64,000 nucleotides of DNA from positions 6,820,001 to 6,884,000 of the forward strand of contig JBHGNT010000005.1 of the NCBI GenBank assembly GCA_043228905.1. The letters are read 5' to 3'. This stretch comes from Azolla caroliniana (taxonomy: Eukaryota; Polypodiophyta). Position numbers and translations under genes: made by a program. The number at the start of each line of letters is the position of its first letter. Within the stretch, counting starts at the first letter, position 1. Below the pieces are notes generated by a model. It saw only the letters and a list, made by a program, of their open reading frames with translations, searched no databases and had not been told where the DNA came from. Positions 11,394 through 22,674 of the stretch are shown here, piece by piece.

Positions 11394-13312
11394 TCCCAGA
11401 TATGTAAGTTTGAATCTCGCTACTCATAATTTTCCTCTTTTACCATAAATTTGGCTCCGATGCGCATATTTCCATGCCAAAAATTTGGTTGCAAACATCA
11501 CACCACAAGCTTGAAAATGATGACTAGGTCCCCAAACTTTGGATCAAAATTCTACCTTTCTTGAAAATAATTAAATTTATATGTAAATTATTGCCCAATT
11601 GTTGAATTTTCGATTTGGAAATTCCATAGTGATCCTCGACAAAATCAAATCATAAGGAAATTATTGCAATCTTCCTAATTCTTGTCTCTCATCAAATATA
11701 AAGCCTATGATACGTCAAGATCAAACATTTCCCTCAACTATAATAAAACCCTAGGAAAAAACTGAGACCTAGCTATCATCACGCTTTTACAACGATGAAG
11801 ATGTAATAAAGCCTAACTTGTAAGGGCAAGTTTGTACATTCACATTAGAATGGCTATTCCATTGAGATACGCATGCTCGTGTGAGGTGATCCCATGGCTC
11901 TCCCATAATGAACACTTTAAATGAGGGATCATTATACACCACTAATTTTTATTATCATCTTCACCTACTCGTTTACAAATAATTTTGAATGTTTAGTTGA
12001 TTATGGGGAACTAATATAATCCACATTTCATACGGCCAAGATCAAAGCCAAACATAATACACCAACTTTCCTAACAAAAGTTTTATGTTTTTAGCACTCT
12101 GAAATTTGAACTCTGCAAAAGTAGGGTGGAAAACAAAGGTAAGTTATGTTGGTAATTTATGCAAGACTTTGTTGAGTTAAGTTAACTAAGGTTCACCATC
12201 TCCACCAACCTCATTACAACATGCCATTGATTATACCATGTGTTCCAAATCCACAATTTTTGAATGATATAATAAGTCACAACATAAGGGAAACTAGACC
12301 AATATAGAGAGAGGCCTTCTGGAGAAGGGGCAATATATTATTTGATCATGATGGATTCGTTATATTTCTCTAGGTCCTTCATTTCTAGGGTACTTGGTTT
12401 TCAAATCCAACTATCTCTACCTCATCTTGAAAACATTCGATTGTGTACTTTTCTTACTCCTCACAAACTTTTTCCCTGATTCTTTACTTTGTTACTAGCT
12501 TCATATCACACATTCCAACCAGATCACTGCTTTTTTGTTTCAAAACTCGTGTTCTTGAATGTGTCAAATAGAATATGAGGCATGTGTCTTTTCTTTTGGA
12601 AAAGAAGAATGAGTTGACAAATTTTAATGGGGAAATATATTAATAAGATATATTTTTCAGGTCACCTCACATCAATGATTTTCTAGATATATGAATAACC
12701 GATATACTTCCTTTACATATATATAATATAACCAAGTTATGCACATACATATATCATATGTTTATGAATGATTCTTGTTTTGTACTTGTTATCAATGTAG
12801 TCTCTTATGTGATAAATATCAAACGCATGCACACACATTGAAACAAGATTCTCTAATGGTTTGTTTTACTCGTCAATTCCTTTTGTTGCTTGTTATCGTG
12901 TTGCCCAAATACATGATATGTCTAGCTTAATGATGTTCCATATCAGTTTACTCTAGGTTGTGTTCAATGAATCACCTCCACATTTTAGCAATTTATCTAC
13001 ATATCCCACTCCAGCTTAATGTATGCATTCCTTGGATCTTAAATGGTGTTTTGATTCATTCTCCATAAATAGAAATCGTGATGAATAGATGTGCAATAAA
13101 CGGCATCAACAACTTAAATGGAAGTATGCCTTCTCACCGTTTCCATATATATCTCAAATTAACATTTGCATCTAATATCTTACATCATAAAGAAATTATA
13201 GAAGGTGGGGAAGATTTGTGTGGATTATTCATTTATGGGAAAGGGAATGAAAAAAACAATGCATTAGGATTTTATTGAGATCAATAGAGCTAAGAAAGTG
13301 TTTATGAAGATC

Positions 13313-13313
<1 letters not shown>

Positions 13314-13369
<56 letters not shown>
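13314..13369. repeat. (TG)n(AG)n compound microsatellite
   Basis: About 35 bp of TG repeat directly followed by about 22 bp of AG repeat. Confidence 0.97.
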
Positions 13370-13371
<2 letters not shown>

Positions 13372-13590
13372 ATATGCGGGACAACTTAGTGGTGTGCCAC
13401 CCGATACATGCCCCATTTTCCAATGCATATTTTGAACATGTCGAATATTCTTCAGAATGTAGAGTCAACAATCACTTCGTCGCTTTCAATTAAAAAGTAA
13501 AATAGGGCCAATGCCAAGTTTTCTCTTACTTTAGTCGATCAAGAAGACTGAAGAAAAGGACAAAAGGATGATATAATAGAGTGCTTTTTC

Positions 13591-13591
<1 letters not shown>

Positions 13592-13628
<37 letters not shown>
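13592..13628. repeat. (TG)n microsatellite
   Basis: About 37 bp of TG repeat. The open frames crossing it on both strands are artefacts of the repeat. Confidence 0.97.
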
Positions 13629-13630
<2 letters not shown>

Positions 13631-14991
13631 CCAAATAACATCAAATATATGTAACACGAAAACATTATGTAAATCGAAGAAGTTCAAATTTTTGCTTTCC
13701 AAATTCCCTCCAAAGGGTCCTCTTATTGAGATCATCATCCAATTTATTATATATAAACATGCATGAGACAAGAAACAGAAAGCTTTCAAATATACATACG
13801 TCATTGAGATAAGGCAATTGTACAACATCGTTATTAAAACACTAATTTTCAATCCCCGAGAAAGCATCGTGACAAAATTTCCTAATATTGAGAAACGCCA
13901 TGGCTTATGTGTTTGACTTTTGGCATTGAACATGTATCCATGGAGATATCTATAATATCCAAGAGAAAAAGTAAGCAACATCAGTGTTCATATGAGGATC
14001 TAAAATTTTTGCTTAGTACTCATTTGTTTGTTAAGAGAGTATGTGGGGTCATAATGTAAACATTTCAAGAATGGATTATAATCTACGAGCAAACTATTGC
14101 ATTCATCGTAATAAGAATTTATAGGGATGCATGAGGGTGTGTGGATAGTTATTTTAATAATCCTCTATCCCTGTCTTTCTCTCTGTCCTCCATGAGAAGT
14201 TTGTCTAGGTTTTCCCTTTCTCGATTGATTTAGAATCCATGCTCACACGCTAACAATTATCGTTCACATATGCACAATTTGTTCAATTAATGGATGGATT
14301 AGTTAGAATTATGCCTAAAATAGCTAGTCAATTACAATGGCCACTAACACATGTTACCCAAAATACAGTGAAGTTACCACGTAACGTTGATAACATTAGT
14401 GTTTCAATCATTAGTAAAGTTAATTTCAATAAAGTTTTTCACCTCCTAATTTCCAAATTCAACAAAGTTAGAGTTATCAAAAATAAATGAAGAAAAAGTA
14501 GGGGAACTTTGACTGAGTATACTGGCAAAACTTCAAAGAGTGGAATTGATGTTGTCGTTTAAGGTGTGGCGAATTCAATATTTTCTATATTGCTTTATAA
14601 AAACAATTTATTGGCTCTCTAACAAAGACCCTTGTATATGTAGATCATTACTTCAACCTTGTCGTCCACATTCTATCTACTCAAAGTGTTGTTATGTATC
14701 TATCAATGTATCAAACTCCATACCCCACAATCGAGGCAAACATCTAAACTATGACACTTTCCATTAGGAAAGTGAATTAACAATTTTACAACACATTTGT
14801 TAATTCTCAATTTCATGGCTTTTTTATTGGATATACTTGCCTATGAATAATAATAAAATAATTTTAATTATCGCTTTCTTTAATATCATTGGTGATGAAA
14901 AATATACCAAGTCATGCCCACGTTAACCTTATATTGTATATCCTTGGTTAGTCATGCATGTTTTTATTACATGTGATTGATGCAAATATAT

Positions 14992-15186
14992 TGTGGTGTG
15001 CATGTGTTCCTTTGTGCCACCCTTTTTGCACACCCCTTTTAGGATGCATGTACCTAAGCCGACCCACCCTTTTAGCACACCTTTTTTAGCTAAGCCAACC
15101 CAAATGGGTACCTTTGTATGAACTATAAATTGAGTAAGAAGTAAGAAGCTAACTAGGCTATTTTGATCTCTTATGTGCATATCACA
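14992..15186 (+). repeat. 5' LTR of the small element
   Basis: Starts TGTGGTGTGCATGTG and ends ATCACA, immediately before a tRNA-Met-like primer site (TGGTAGAGAAGC, two to four mismatches to the common plant site). The same start recurs after purine tracts at 15977 and 16107. Confidence 0.6.
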
Positions 15187-15300
15187 TATTGGTAGAGAAG
15201 CAGGGTACCAGTCCCCCACGTCCAAGCATCCACCTCTTCCCCCTCACCTTAGGTTGCCCACTAACTTCTTGTCCCACGAGTTTCCCCGATACCCCTCCTA

Positions 15301-15520
15301 CACGATAGCCCTCTTGTCCCCCACCTCAGCCAAGTCCAAGTGGCCCTCAGCCCACAAGGGGGGTTGATCTCTATCCCCCAATTGATATTTCCCTGACCCC
15401 CCCCCCCCCCCCCCCCTCCAATACGATAGCCCTCTTATCCCCCACCTCAGCTAAGTCTAGGTGGCCCTCAGTCCACATGAGGGATTGATCTCTATCCGCC
15501 AATTGTTAGCTCGTTTTCCA
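15301..15520 (+). repeat. Tandem duplication with C20 run
   Basis: A block starting ACGATAGCCCTCTT is present twice (about 15303 and 15423) with some differences. The first copy ends in a run of 20 C at 15397-15416, just before the second copy begins. Confidence 0.8.
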
Positions 15521-15540
15521 TCACTAGCCCCGTTCAACTA

Positions 15541-15975
15541 TTATCTAATTAGGGCTGCCAGTTCCACAAGGATGTCCTCAAAGTCGTTGCAGCTCAACTA
15601 GGTGTCCAGCAAGTGCTTAAGTCCCCATACCATCCTCAGACAAATGGCCTCACTAGACACCTCAATAAGACCCTCAAGAAGGAGATTGTCGCTTACATCG
15701 AGCCACGCAACAAAACTTGGGATCAAATCTTTCCTTTTGTCACTCACGCCTACAATACATCTGTACAGGCGTCGACACGGATCAACCCTTTTCAAGCACT
15801 CTATGGGCGTAACCCTCGCCTCCCACCAGAATCGTCCATTTATGTCCATTCGAAACTTGTCAACATGGATAACGCCACTTGGGGAGCTCTATCTCCAACA
15901 GATCCCCCCCCCCCCCCTTCGACAAGTCACTCCTTCTATTCCTGCTCCTCAGTCTCTTGTTTCTCTAGGGGGGAA
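15541..15975 (+). pseudogene. Gypsy-type integrase core remnant
   Basis: The frame starting before 15613 encodes SPYHPQTNGLTRHLNKTL, then FPFVTHAYNTSVQASTRINP and ALYGRNPRLPP. These are the C-terminal part of a Ty3/gypsy integrase DDE core, but the Glu expected after YHPQTNG reads as L-T-R, so the motif appears altered. The frame stays open for about 150 codons into the LTR, although RT and RNase H are absent. It is presumably all that remains of pol after internal deletion. Confidence 0.7.
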
Positions 15976-15976
15976 A

Positions 15977-16239
15977 TGTGGTGTGCATGTGTTCCTTTGT
16001 GCCACCCTTCTAGCACACCCTTTTTAGGATGCATGTACCTAAGCCGACCCACCCTTTTATCACACCCATTTTAGCTCCTCAGTCTCTTGTTTCTCTAGGG
16101 GGGAAATGTGGTGTGCATGTGTTCCTTTGTGCCACCCTTTTAGCACACCCTTTTTAGGATGCACGTACCTAAGCTGACCCACCCTTTTAGCACACCATTT
16201 TTAGCTAAGCCAACCCAATGGGTACCTTTGTATGAACTC
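15977..16239 (+). repeat. Tandemly duplicated 3' LTR start (130-bp period)
   Basis: The segment GCTCCTCAG...purine tract...TGTGGTGTGC occurs at 15944 and again at 16074, a period of 130 bp. As a result, two purine-tract/LTR junctions stand in a row. Confidence 0.8.
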
Positions 16240-16326
16240 AATTTATAGTTCATACAAAGATACCCATTTGGCTTAGCTATAAAGGGTGTGCTAAAAGGTG
16301 GCACAAAGGAACACATGCACACCACA
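16240..16326 (-). repeat. Inverted LTR copy forming a palindrome
   Basis: Reverse-complemented, this reads as the LTR start (TGTGGTGTGCATGTG) through TATGAACTATAAATTGAG, with an internal stretch of about 45 bp missing. It follows the forward LTR with almost no spacer, so the two arms could form a hairpin of about 80 bp. Confidence 0.8.
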
Positions 16327-19300
16327 ATATCATAGACACATGTTTCTTTTGGAAGAAGAACCTAGCAAAGTGAATTCCCCATTTCATATGAGTGTTTGAC
16401 ATGGTCTTTTATCGAATCTATCTCACATTTTCTTAGCCTACAATGCTAAGCTTGAAAGGCATGATTTCAAGAATCCTTGATGTCCTGTGACATTGAACCT
16501 AGTTTTGCTTTTACTTGTGAATGGCCTTAATTTTGTGCCACCATTGGCACACATTTATATTGGCCCCTCTACCCTAAATGAATGTAGACAATACCTCATT
16601 TCCTTGGTAATCTACATTCCTCAAAAGCATATAACCTTGGTAATATACATTAAATGGGCAACAATATTGTCTTTTTATCCAATCCTTGGTCATTTATGTG
16701 ATATATGATATATCTATCACTTTCCTAAAGTCGCGTTTTCATAATTGCCACTTTAGCATAATTTATTCATTTTCTAAAACATGTCTCTTTCTCTAATTTT
16801 TGGAATTGCTTGGGAGCTTTTCAAATTATTGCGTAGGAACTTGGGGCAGGTTTTATGAAAATCCTTTTGATTAATTCAGGTAGGAAGGCCCCTATTGTTC
16901 ATGTTAATGTATTATGATTACATGAATTGATCACACCTTTTGGTGAATTTTTTGGGTGGCCTTAAAATGTGTTGTCATGCTTATGCCACGTGATAATAAT
17001 TGATAAGTTATGATATAGTTCACAATGTAATACATGTCCTTTTTACGGCGAAGACTTGGAGACTTTGATGTAAGAGGAACATTTGTCAAATTTGTTTTTT
17101 ATATGGAGGAGCTTTACTTTAAATTGTCTTCAAGAAATGACTAGGATTTAGCATTTACGAAAAATTAAGGTGGTTATATTAAGCAGATGTCCAGTGTGAC
17201 AATGAAAAACGTTTAGTATAATCATGAATTATTGTATCATTATTTTGTGTGGATGCATCCGTTATATTTTGAGTCAAAAATGAACATCTCGAGTTTGTAC
17301 AATAGTCTTCAACCTTCTTTTTATCCAATCACAAGTAAACATCACCATGCATAAAATTGTCCAAACTTTTTGTAAGGAAATATGGCATGAAAAAATAACA
17401 AGCTTTGGGTATTATCCCAAGAAATTGGGGCGTCAAATTTCAGACCCTTTCATTGATCTAGAAAACACTTATTTTCCTTTGAATTTTTGTGTTGTTGTTG
17501 AGGAAATAAGTTTCATGACAACCACCTTGATTACATAAGTATACAAAGTTGTGAAGTCCTCAGTGTGTGTCCTACCTCATAAGATCTTAATCGAAGTAGT
17601 TAGACAAAACAAATGTAACAGTTGTCAACAAATACGAATATGTACTTCAATTCATCATTCATATTTTCAAGAAACAAATACGTGACATTTTGCATTTTTG
17701 TTTATTTGTCATAATATTCCCTCTTTGTAGTGAACATAAAAAGACAATAATGGCAAAATAGATTGTTATGAAATGTATTATTATGATCATTTGACATTTA
17801 CAATAGTCAAATAAACATGTGGTATCAAGGAAGACCATCACACAACCCCATTGACAAAATTGTAGTCTTCACTCATGAAGTTGTTGAGAGTTGAGGGGAA
17901 TCGTGTATAAACAGGCTAGGGAAGTAGTGCCTTGATCCAAATGTTTTGAAGATGTCATTGATTCAAGTAATGTGGCCAATGCATTTATCCTTATAGCTAT
18001 CATTTACCAGGCACAAAAGTCGTGTGGCTCCCAATTATGGAAAAACTTAAAGGTACAAGACTTGAGGAATATTTAAGAATGCATTAAATGATGGCAAGTA
18101 AGCTTCATTATTTAGGCGGCGAGCTTTGACTGAGTTGCCCGAGCTTTTAAAAGTTTGTATTTTACTTTGCACGATCCATCCATGGATGACTATCAATGAC
18201 CTATCTAGAATATATTATTCATGACCTATCTAGAATATATTATTCATGACCCATCCATTCATGATACATCAATGGCCGATTTTCGAAGACCATCGACCAT
18301 GACATATCCTTGACTTGGCATAAAAATGACCATCTATACTCTTCCATTCCATGTATACAATATAACTATGAACTTTCTTGATTAGAGATCATTCGTGGAG
18401 AAAACCATTATGCTAAATAGATTGTTGCCAATATTGCTAACATAAAATCATGAACAAAAACTCAAACTTCAATCCCCTTATTTTTAAACAAAATTGAATT
18501 GATAAATACTAAATAATTAACAAGTGAATGGAAAAGAAATATTTATTAGCTTGTTATTGAGTAAATATACAAGGAACAAATAAATCAGCCATAAATAGTG
18601 AAACAAGCAATAATTACTTTTAATTTGTAATTTTCTTATCAAAAGTATTAAAACACATAGAAGAGAAGGGCCCACCAAAATACGTTAGGATTTGACGTCC
18701 AACCTACAATTTCATAAGACACGAGTTTCCAAACACGTACATTCATATTAGAGTGACAGATTTCCAACTTGGTGGCAGTCCATTGATGTTCCTAAAAAAT
18801 TTATTAACCGTCCAAAAGCACAAATACAAGGCATTCTCATAAAACTACATAAAAATTGTTTTTTTTCATTATTTGCTATAATAAGAACAAAATTAATGTT
18901 ATATTTGTGCCAAAAAATGAAAATATTAATTTTAGTTTTAGTAAATGAAAATGGAAAAAAAAAACTCCCACATTGCATAATAAAGCTATGATGCAATCCA
19001 CTGCCTAAAAATGAAAATATTAACTACATCAACTCACATAATATAAATATCATATTTTGCACTTATATCATGATGTATTCATTCATCAAGATAATGTTGT
19101 TGTCCATAATCCGATCCTCATATTCTTCGTCCCCTTCCAAGCATTCTCTCTACTTAACCACCTCTTCCATTTTGATCTCATTTGGTGCATTGATGGCCTC
19201 ACAAATCAATAAAGTTTTTTTTATCTTATTCATTTTAGAGAATCCCTCTCTCAAACTAGGGGCAAAACAAAGCCATCCTCCAAAGTTTCATTGTCAATGG

Positions 19301-19984
19301 GAAATATTGTTTCATATTCACATGTGTTTTTATCTCTAAATTAAACTCTCATCCTCAAATGAAAATATCACGTTTTTTCATTTACATTCTTCTTGATTGA
19401 TTAATGTGCACAAACCCTTCCCAAAGTGATTGCATAACACTTATATTCTCTTATGCATGCAACTATTTTGTTCAAAACATTATCATTGTACTTTGGACAA
19501 AAGAGCTTTGCAGTAAACAATTACATAATACAACAATATGTAGCGTTAGCATAAATGGATCATGTGAACATTTTCCATTGTGAAAAGACTTTTAAAAACT
19601 TGTTGATCTCGACCAAAAGCTTGTCGTCATACAAAAAGCTCAACTGCGACCTGCTTGCCAAAATAAATTCCTCATTATCAAATGTTTAATATCTCCATAT
19701 ATATTCAGTATATCATCATTCATTTATTTTGCATGCTCTACGCCAATATAAGTGTTAGCAATGTTATCGATTATATGTCTTCGTGGTGTAAAATCATATT
19801 GACTAGTTTGGAAGACTTTATGTAAGTATTGTCTAACAAAGAATTTACCATCAACTTATAAATCACAAGTACAAGTTGGAGTTCATAAAATTCTTTAGAG
19901 GACAAACTTTAATCGAACCTTCCTTTCATGACCTAGGCACCAACCTTCCTATGTTCTATTTGCCATCTACACCAAGGTAAAGCA
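16327..19984. other. Intergenic AT-rich sequence
   Basis: No gene seen. A short tandem repeat of about 35 bp (TGACCTATCTAGAATATATT unit) lies at about 18199-18260. Open frames are short and carry no recognisable domain. Confidence 0.5.
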
Positions 19985-20640
19985 ATATCTTCTTTTTCTT
20001 TTTTTCCAAAAAAACTTATTCCATTAGTTATAAAATTTTACAGATGAGAGTGTTATATACAAATCCTTGTAGGGACGGGATAGTTCCATCTTATGTGAAT
20101 ATTCGCTCAATGACTCAAGAAATGGAGAGGATGACCATTGTTGGATGAAGACAAGTCGTTGTCTTTCAACTCCATCGTAAGCCATCGTGTTGGCTCTTCA
20201 AAGTGGCTACAACTTCACTCCATATCTCTTGCATTAACATTATTGGGTGTACTGTTTAGTTGGAGAAGACCAATCTACATTGTTGTTTCCATATATTAAT
20301 CCAAACTGTTATTGGGCTAACTAATTCCAATACACCTTGAGATTTGACATTAATAGGAGTTGAGTGGATATCGTCGATGGTGGAAAAAAAAAACTCTTGT
20401 GCTTTTATCACCAAAGCCATCCCCTCCTAATGCTCTTACTTGTCAACTGGGGCCTCCCATGACAACCAACATACTTTTCCCCACTTGATTGTGTCGTGCA
20501 CCTGGCATAATTGCAATAGGTGGCCAACCCCCCACCATATTCAATAGGTCTCTAGGCAATCCCACATAGCATGTCGAATTGATTATGTTGCATTTGGGCA
20601 TGCCACACAATTAGGAGAGTTAAGGTTCCCACACTACCAC
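19985..20640 (-). pseudogene. L1-type LINE 3' fragment (zf-RVT region), minus strand
   Basis: Minus-strand translation near 20600-20450 gives CVACPNAT then RHAMWDCLE, which fits the C-x2-C...H...C pattern of the zf-RVT domain at the end of plant L1 ORF2, followed by W-rich sequence. At the left end a T/C-rich run (TCTTCTTTTTCTTTTTTTCC) could be the poly(A) tail. Stops are frequent. I could not find a target duplication, so the ends are approximate. Confidence 0.5.
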
Positions 20641-20669
20641 GATCGGATCAATAGTGATTTATGTGTTAA

Positions 20670-20893
20670 TACTCTAGAGTATTCTAGAACATTCTAAAAT
20701 ATTCCATGATTATATTGAATATCATAAATATCTAAAATATTCTAGAACATTCTAGAATACTCCATAAGGACCTATAAATAGGTGTCTATTTATTCATCAC
20801 AACTCATTCGGTTCAACACTAGTTTGTAGCCCCTTAGCCTACTCTTTATAATCCTTGCTCTCTTATAATATAAACTCTCTTTCCATTTCTAGT

Positions 20894-20937
<44 letters not shown>

Positions 20938-20982
20938 CTATTGTCGTCTTATCTTTCTCTCTCCTATTCTCAAGTCACGACA
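20670..20982 (+). repeat. Possible solo LTR related to the chromovirus at 40 kb
   Basis: The segment has repeated TTCTAGAACATTCTAGAA motifs, a TATA box (CCTATAAATAGG near 20773), then TTCGGTTCAACACTAGT and CCTTAGCC, a TC microsatellite, and a CACGACA end. The chromovirus LTR has the same order: GGAACATTCTAGAAG, TATAAAAGG, TTGGTTCAACGCCAGT, CTTAGCC, TC runs, CCTGACA. No second LTR or target duplication was found, and the left boundary is unclear. Confidence 0.5.
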
Positions 20983-21729
20983 ACCTTAATGCAACTCTCT
21001 ATATAAAAGGGCCCATAATCGTGCATATCATATCCTTGAATAACTTAGTGTACCTCTCTATATAAAAGGGAACATGACGGTGTACACCATATCCTTGGAT
21101 AACAAGTGTTACTTGAATCTCAACCTCAAGTTTGGCTACCTAACCCTAGGGTCAATGTCAAGCCTAGTTCGCATTGCCCATTACACTTTACCCTCCCACT
21201 TTATGCCAAAAGTAAACACAAAAACATGTACATATACTTACACCCCCCCCTTTTGGAACTTAGAAGTTAGAACCCTTAGTAACCCTTCCCACCTCAGAGT
21301 ATGTTCCCTAACGACTCTTTCCCCCTTCCTTTTAGAACTCCTAATTTCGAAACCCACCCCCCTACACAACAACAAAAACACCTACAACTATATATGCACA
21401 CCTATACACAAACTTAAATATAAAATGTTGTGAACGATTAGCAATATACGTGAATAAAAGCATGCATACCATAACACACACATCCACAAAGACCGGTATA
21501 CAAACCCATACAAAATCACATATTTTCACATGCTTACACGCAAATTAGACATTAAAAATGTTATCCCACATGCATATTTGCACATCTAACACGTGCTTGA
21601 ATAAATATTAAAAGTAATACTAGATTTATTGATTTGACACTAAATGCACAAAAAAACAACTATCTCAAACGAACGCTCATTTTTATAGCTTTCTTTGGCG
21701 AGCACAATCTTGCATGCACTAATATCACG
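20983..21729. other. Intergenic, with a short tandem repeat
   Basis: At about 20995-21100 a unit of about 57 bp containing CTCTCTATATAAAAGGG is repeated. The rest is AC-rich sequence without a supported gene. Confidence 0.5.
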
Positions 21730-21737
21730 ATGACACT

Positions 21738-22294
21738 TAGGGATCGGCAACGGCTCGGCTCAAGCCTAAACCGTTTGGCTTAGCCGGCTTGAAAACGGCT
21801 TAGCGGCTCGGTTTAGGCTTGAACTTGCCTTAACGATTTGAGCTCGGCTCGGCTTGGCTTGAGCCTCGCCAAACCGGCTCAAGCCGGCTAAGCCGGCTAA
21901 ACCATTTAAGCCGTTTATAAACTTTAGAGAGGGGGAGAGAGACAACAGACAAGGGGAAAGAGAGAGAGACAAGGGGAAAGAGAGAGAGAGAGTAAGGGAG
22001 GGAGAACTACATAGACGAGGAGAGAGAGACAGAGGGAGGGAGACAACATATAAGGAGAGAGAGAGAGAGAGACTACACAAACGAGGAGAGAGAGAGAGAG
22101 TAAGGGAGGGAGAACTAGATAGACGAGGAGAGAGAGACAGAGGGAGGGAGACAACATATAAGGAGAGAGAGAGAGAGAGACTACACAAACGAGGAGAGAG
22201 AGAGAGAGAGGGAGGGAGACAACATATAAGGAGAGAGAGAGAGAGAGACTACACAAACGAGGAGAGAGAGAGAGAGGGAGGGAGACAACATATA

Positions 22295-22334
<40 letters not shown>

Positions 22335-22666
22335 CTACATAGAGGGGAGAGAGAGAGAGAGGGAGGGAGAGTCGAGACCATAGACGTGAGAGAGAGAGAG
22401 AGAGAGAGGATTTACATAGAGGGGAGGGATCATCTGAGAGAGAGAGGGAGGTAGGGAGAGAGAGAGAGAGACGGAGGTTTCTAAACCGGTTTCCAAGCCG
22501 GTTTGGAAACCGGTTTACAAGCCGGTTCACAAACCGGTTTAGCCTAAACCGGTTTGTGAACCGGCTCGGCTCAGGTTTGAGATCCTGTAAACGGTTTAGG
22601 CTTAGCCGGTTTGGCTTGGATCAGGCCAAACCGGCTAAGCCTAAACCGAACCGTTGTCGATCCCCA
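21738..22666. mobile_element. Non-autonomous hAT-type element (929 bp)
   Basis: The terminal inverted repeats are TAGGGATCGGCAACGG on the left and, reverse-complemented, TGGGGATCGACAACGG on the right. They are flanked by an 8-bp target duplication, ATGACACT (21730-21737 and 22667-22674). Eight-base duplications and TAGGG-like ends are hAT traits. Subterminal regions are dense in AAACCGG and GGCTCGG motifs in both orientations, typical of transposase-binding arrays. The middle (about 21930-22470) is an AG-rich minisatellite and no transposase is encoded. Confidence 0.88.
21930..22470. repeat. AG-rich minisatellite inside the hAT element
   Basis: Units containing GGGAGGGAGACAACATATAAG and GACTACACAAACGAGG, separated by GA runs, are repeated several times. 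All long open frames crossing it on the minus strand (Ser/Leu repeats) come from the repeat. Confidence 0.9.
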
Positions 22667-22674
22667 ATGACACT

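Larger units (their letters stand above)
11394..14991. other. Intergenic AT-rich sequence
   Basis: Starts with the right half of the split tRNA-like repeat (B box GTTTGAATCTC near 11408). The rest is AT-rich with two dinucleotide microsatellites. No exon, RNA gene or bounded transposon could be supported. Confidence 0.5.
14992..16326 (+). mobile_element. Small rearranged LTR element with integrase remnant
   Basis: The element begins TGTGGTGTGCATG and ends with the inverse of that sequence. It is flanked by ATAT on both sides (14988-14991 and 16327-16330). The order is a 5' LTR of about 195 bp (14992-15186), a primer-site-like TGGTAGAGAAGC at 15190, GC-rich internal sequence with a duplicated block, a gypsy-type integrase remnant, a purine tract (AGGGGGGAAA), a 3' LTR present in tandem (starts 15977 and 16107), and an inverted LTR copy up to 16326. 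It is a rearranged defective element. Confidence 0.7.

Noticed and set aside
13526-13981. 151-residue minus-strand open frame with a His/Thr repeat
   Set aside because: It is created by the TG microsatellite and has no domain. Flanking sequence is AT-rich intergenic.
21766-22530. Long minus-strand Ser/Leu-rich open frames
   Set aside because: All come from the GA minisatellite inside the hAT element.
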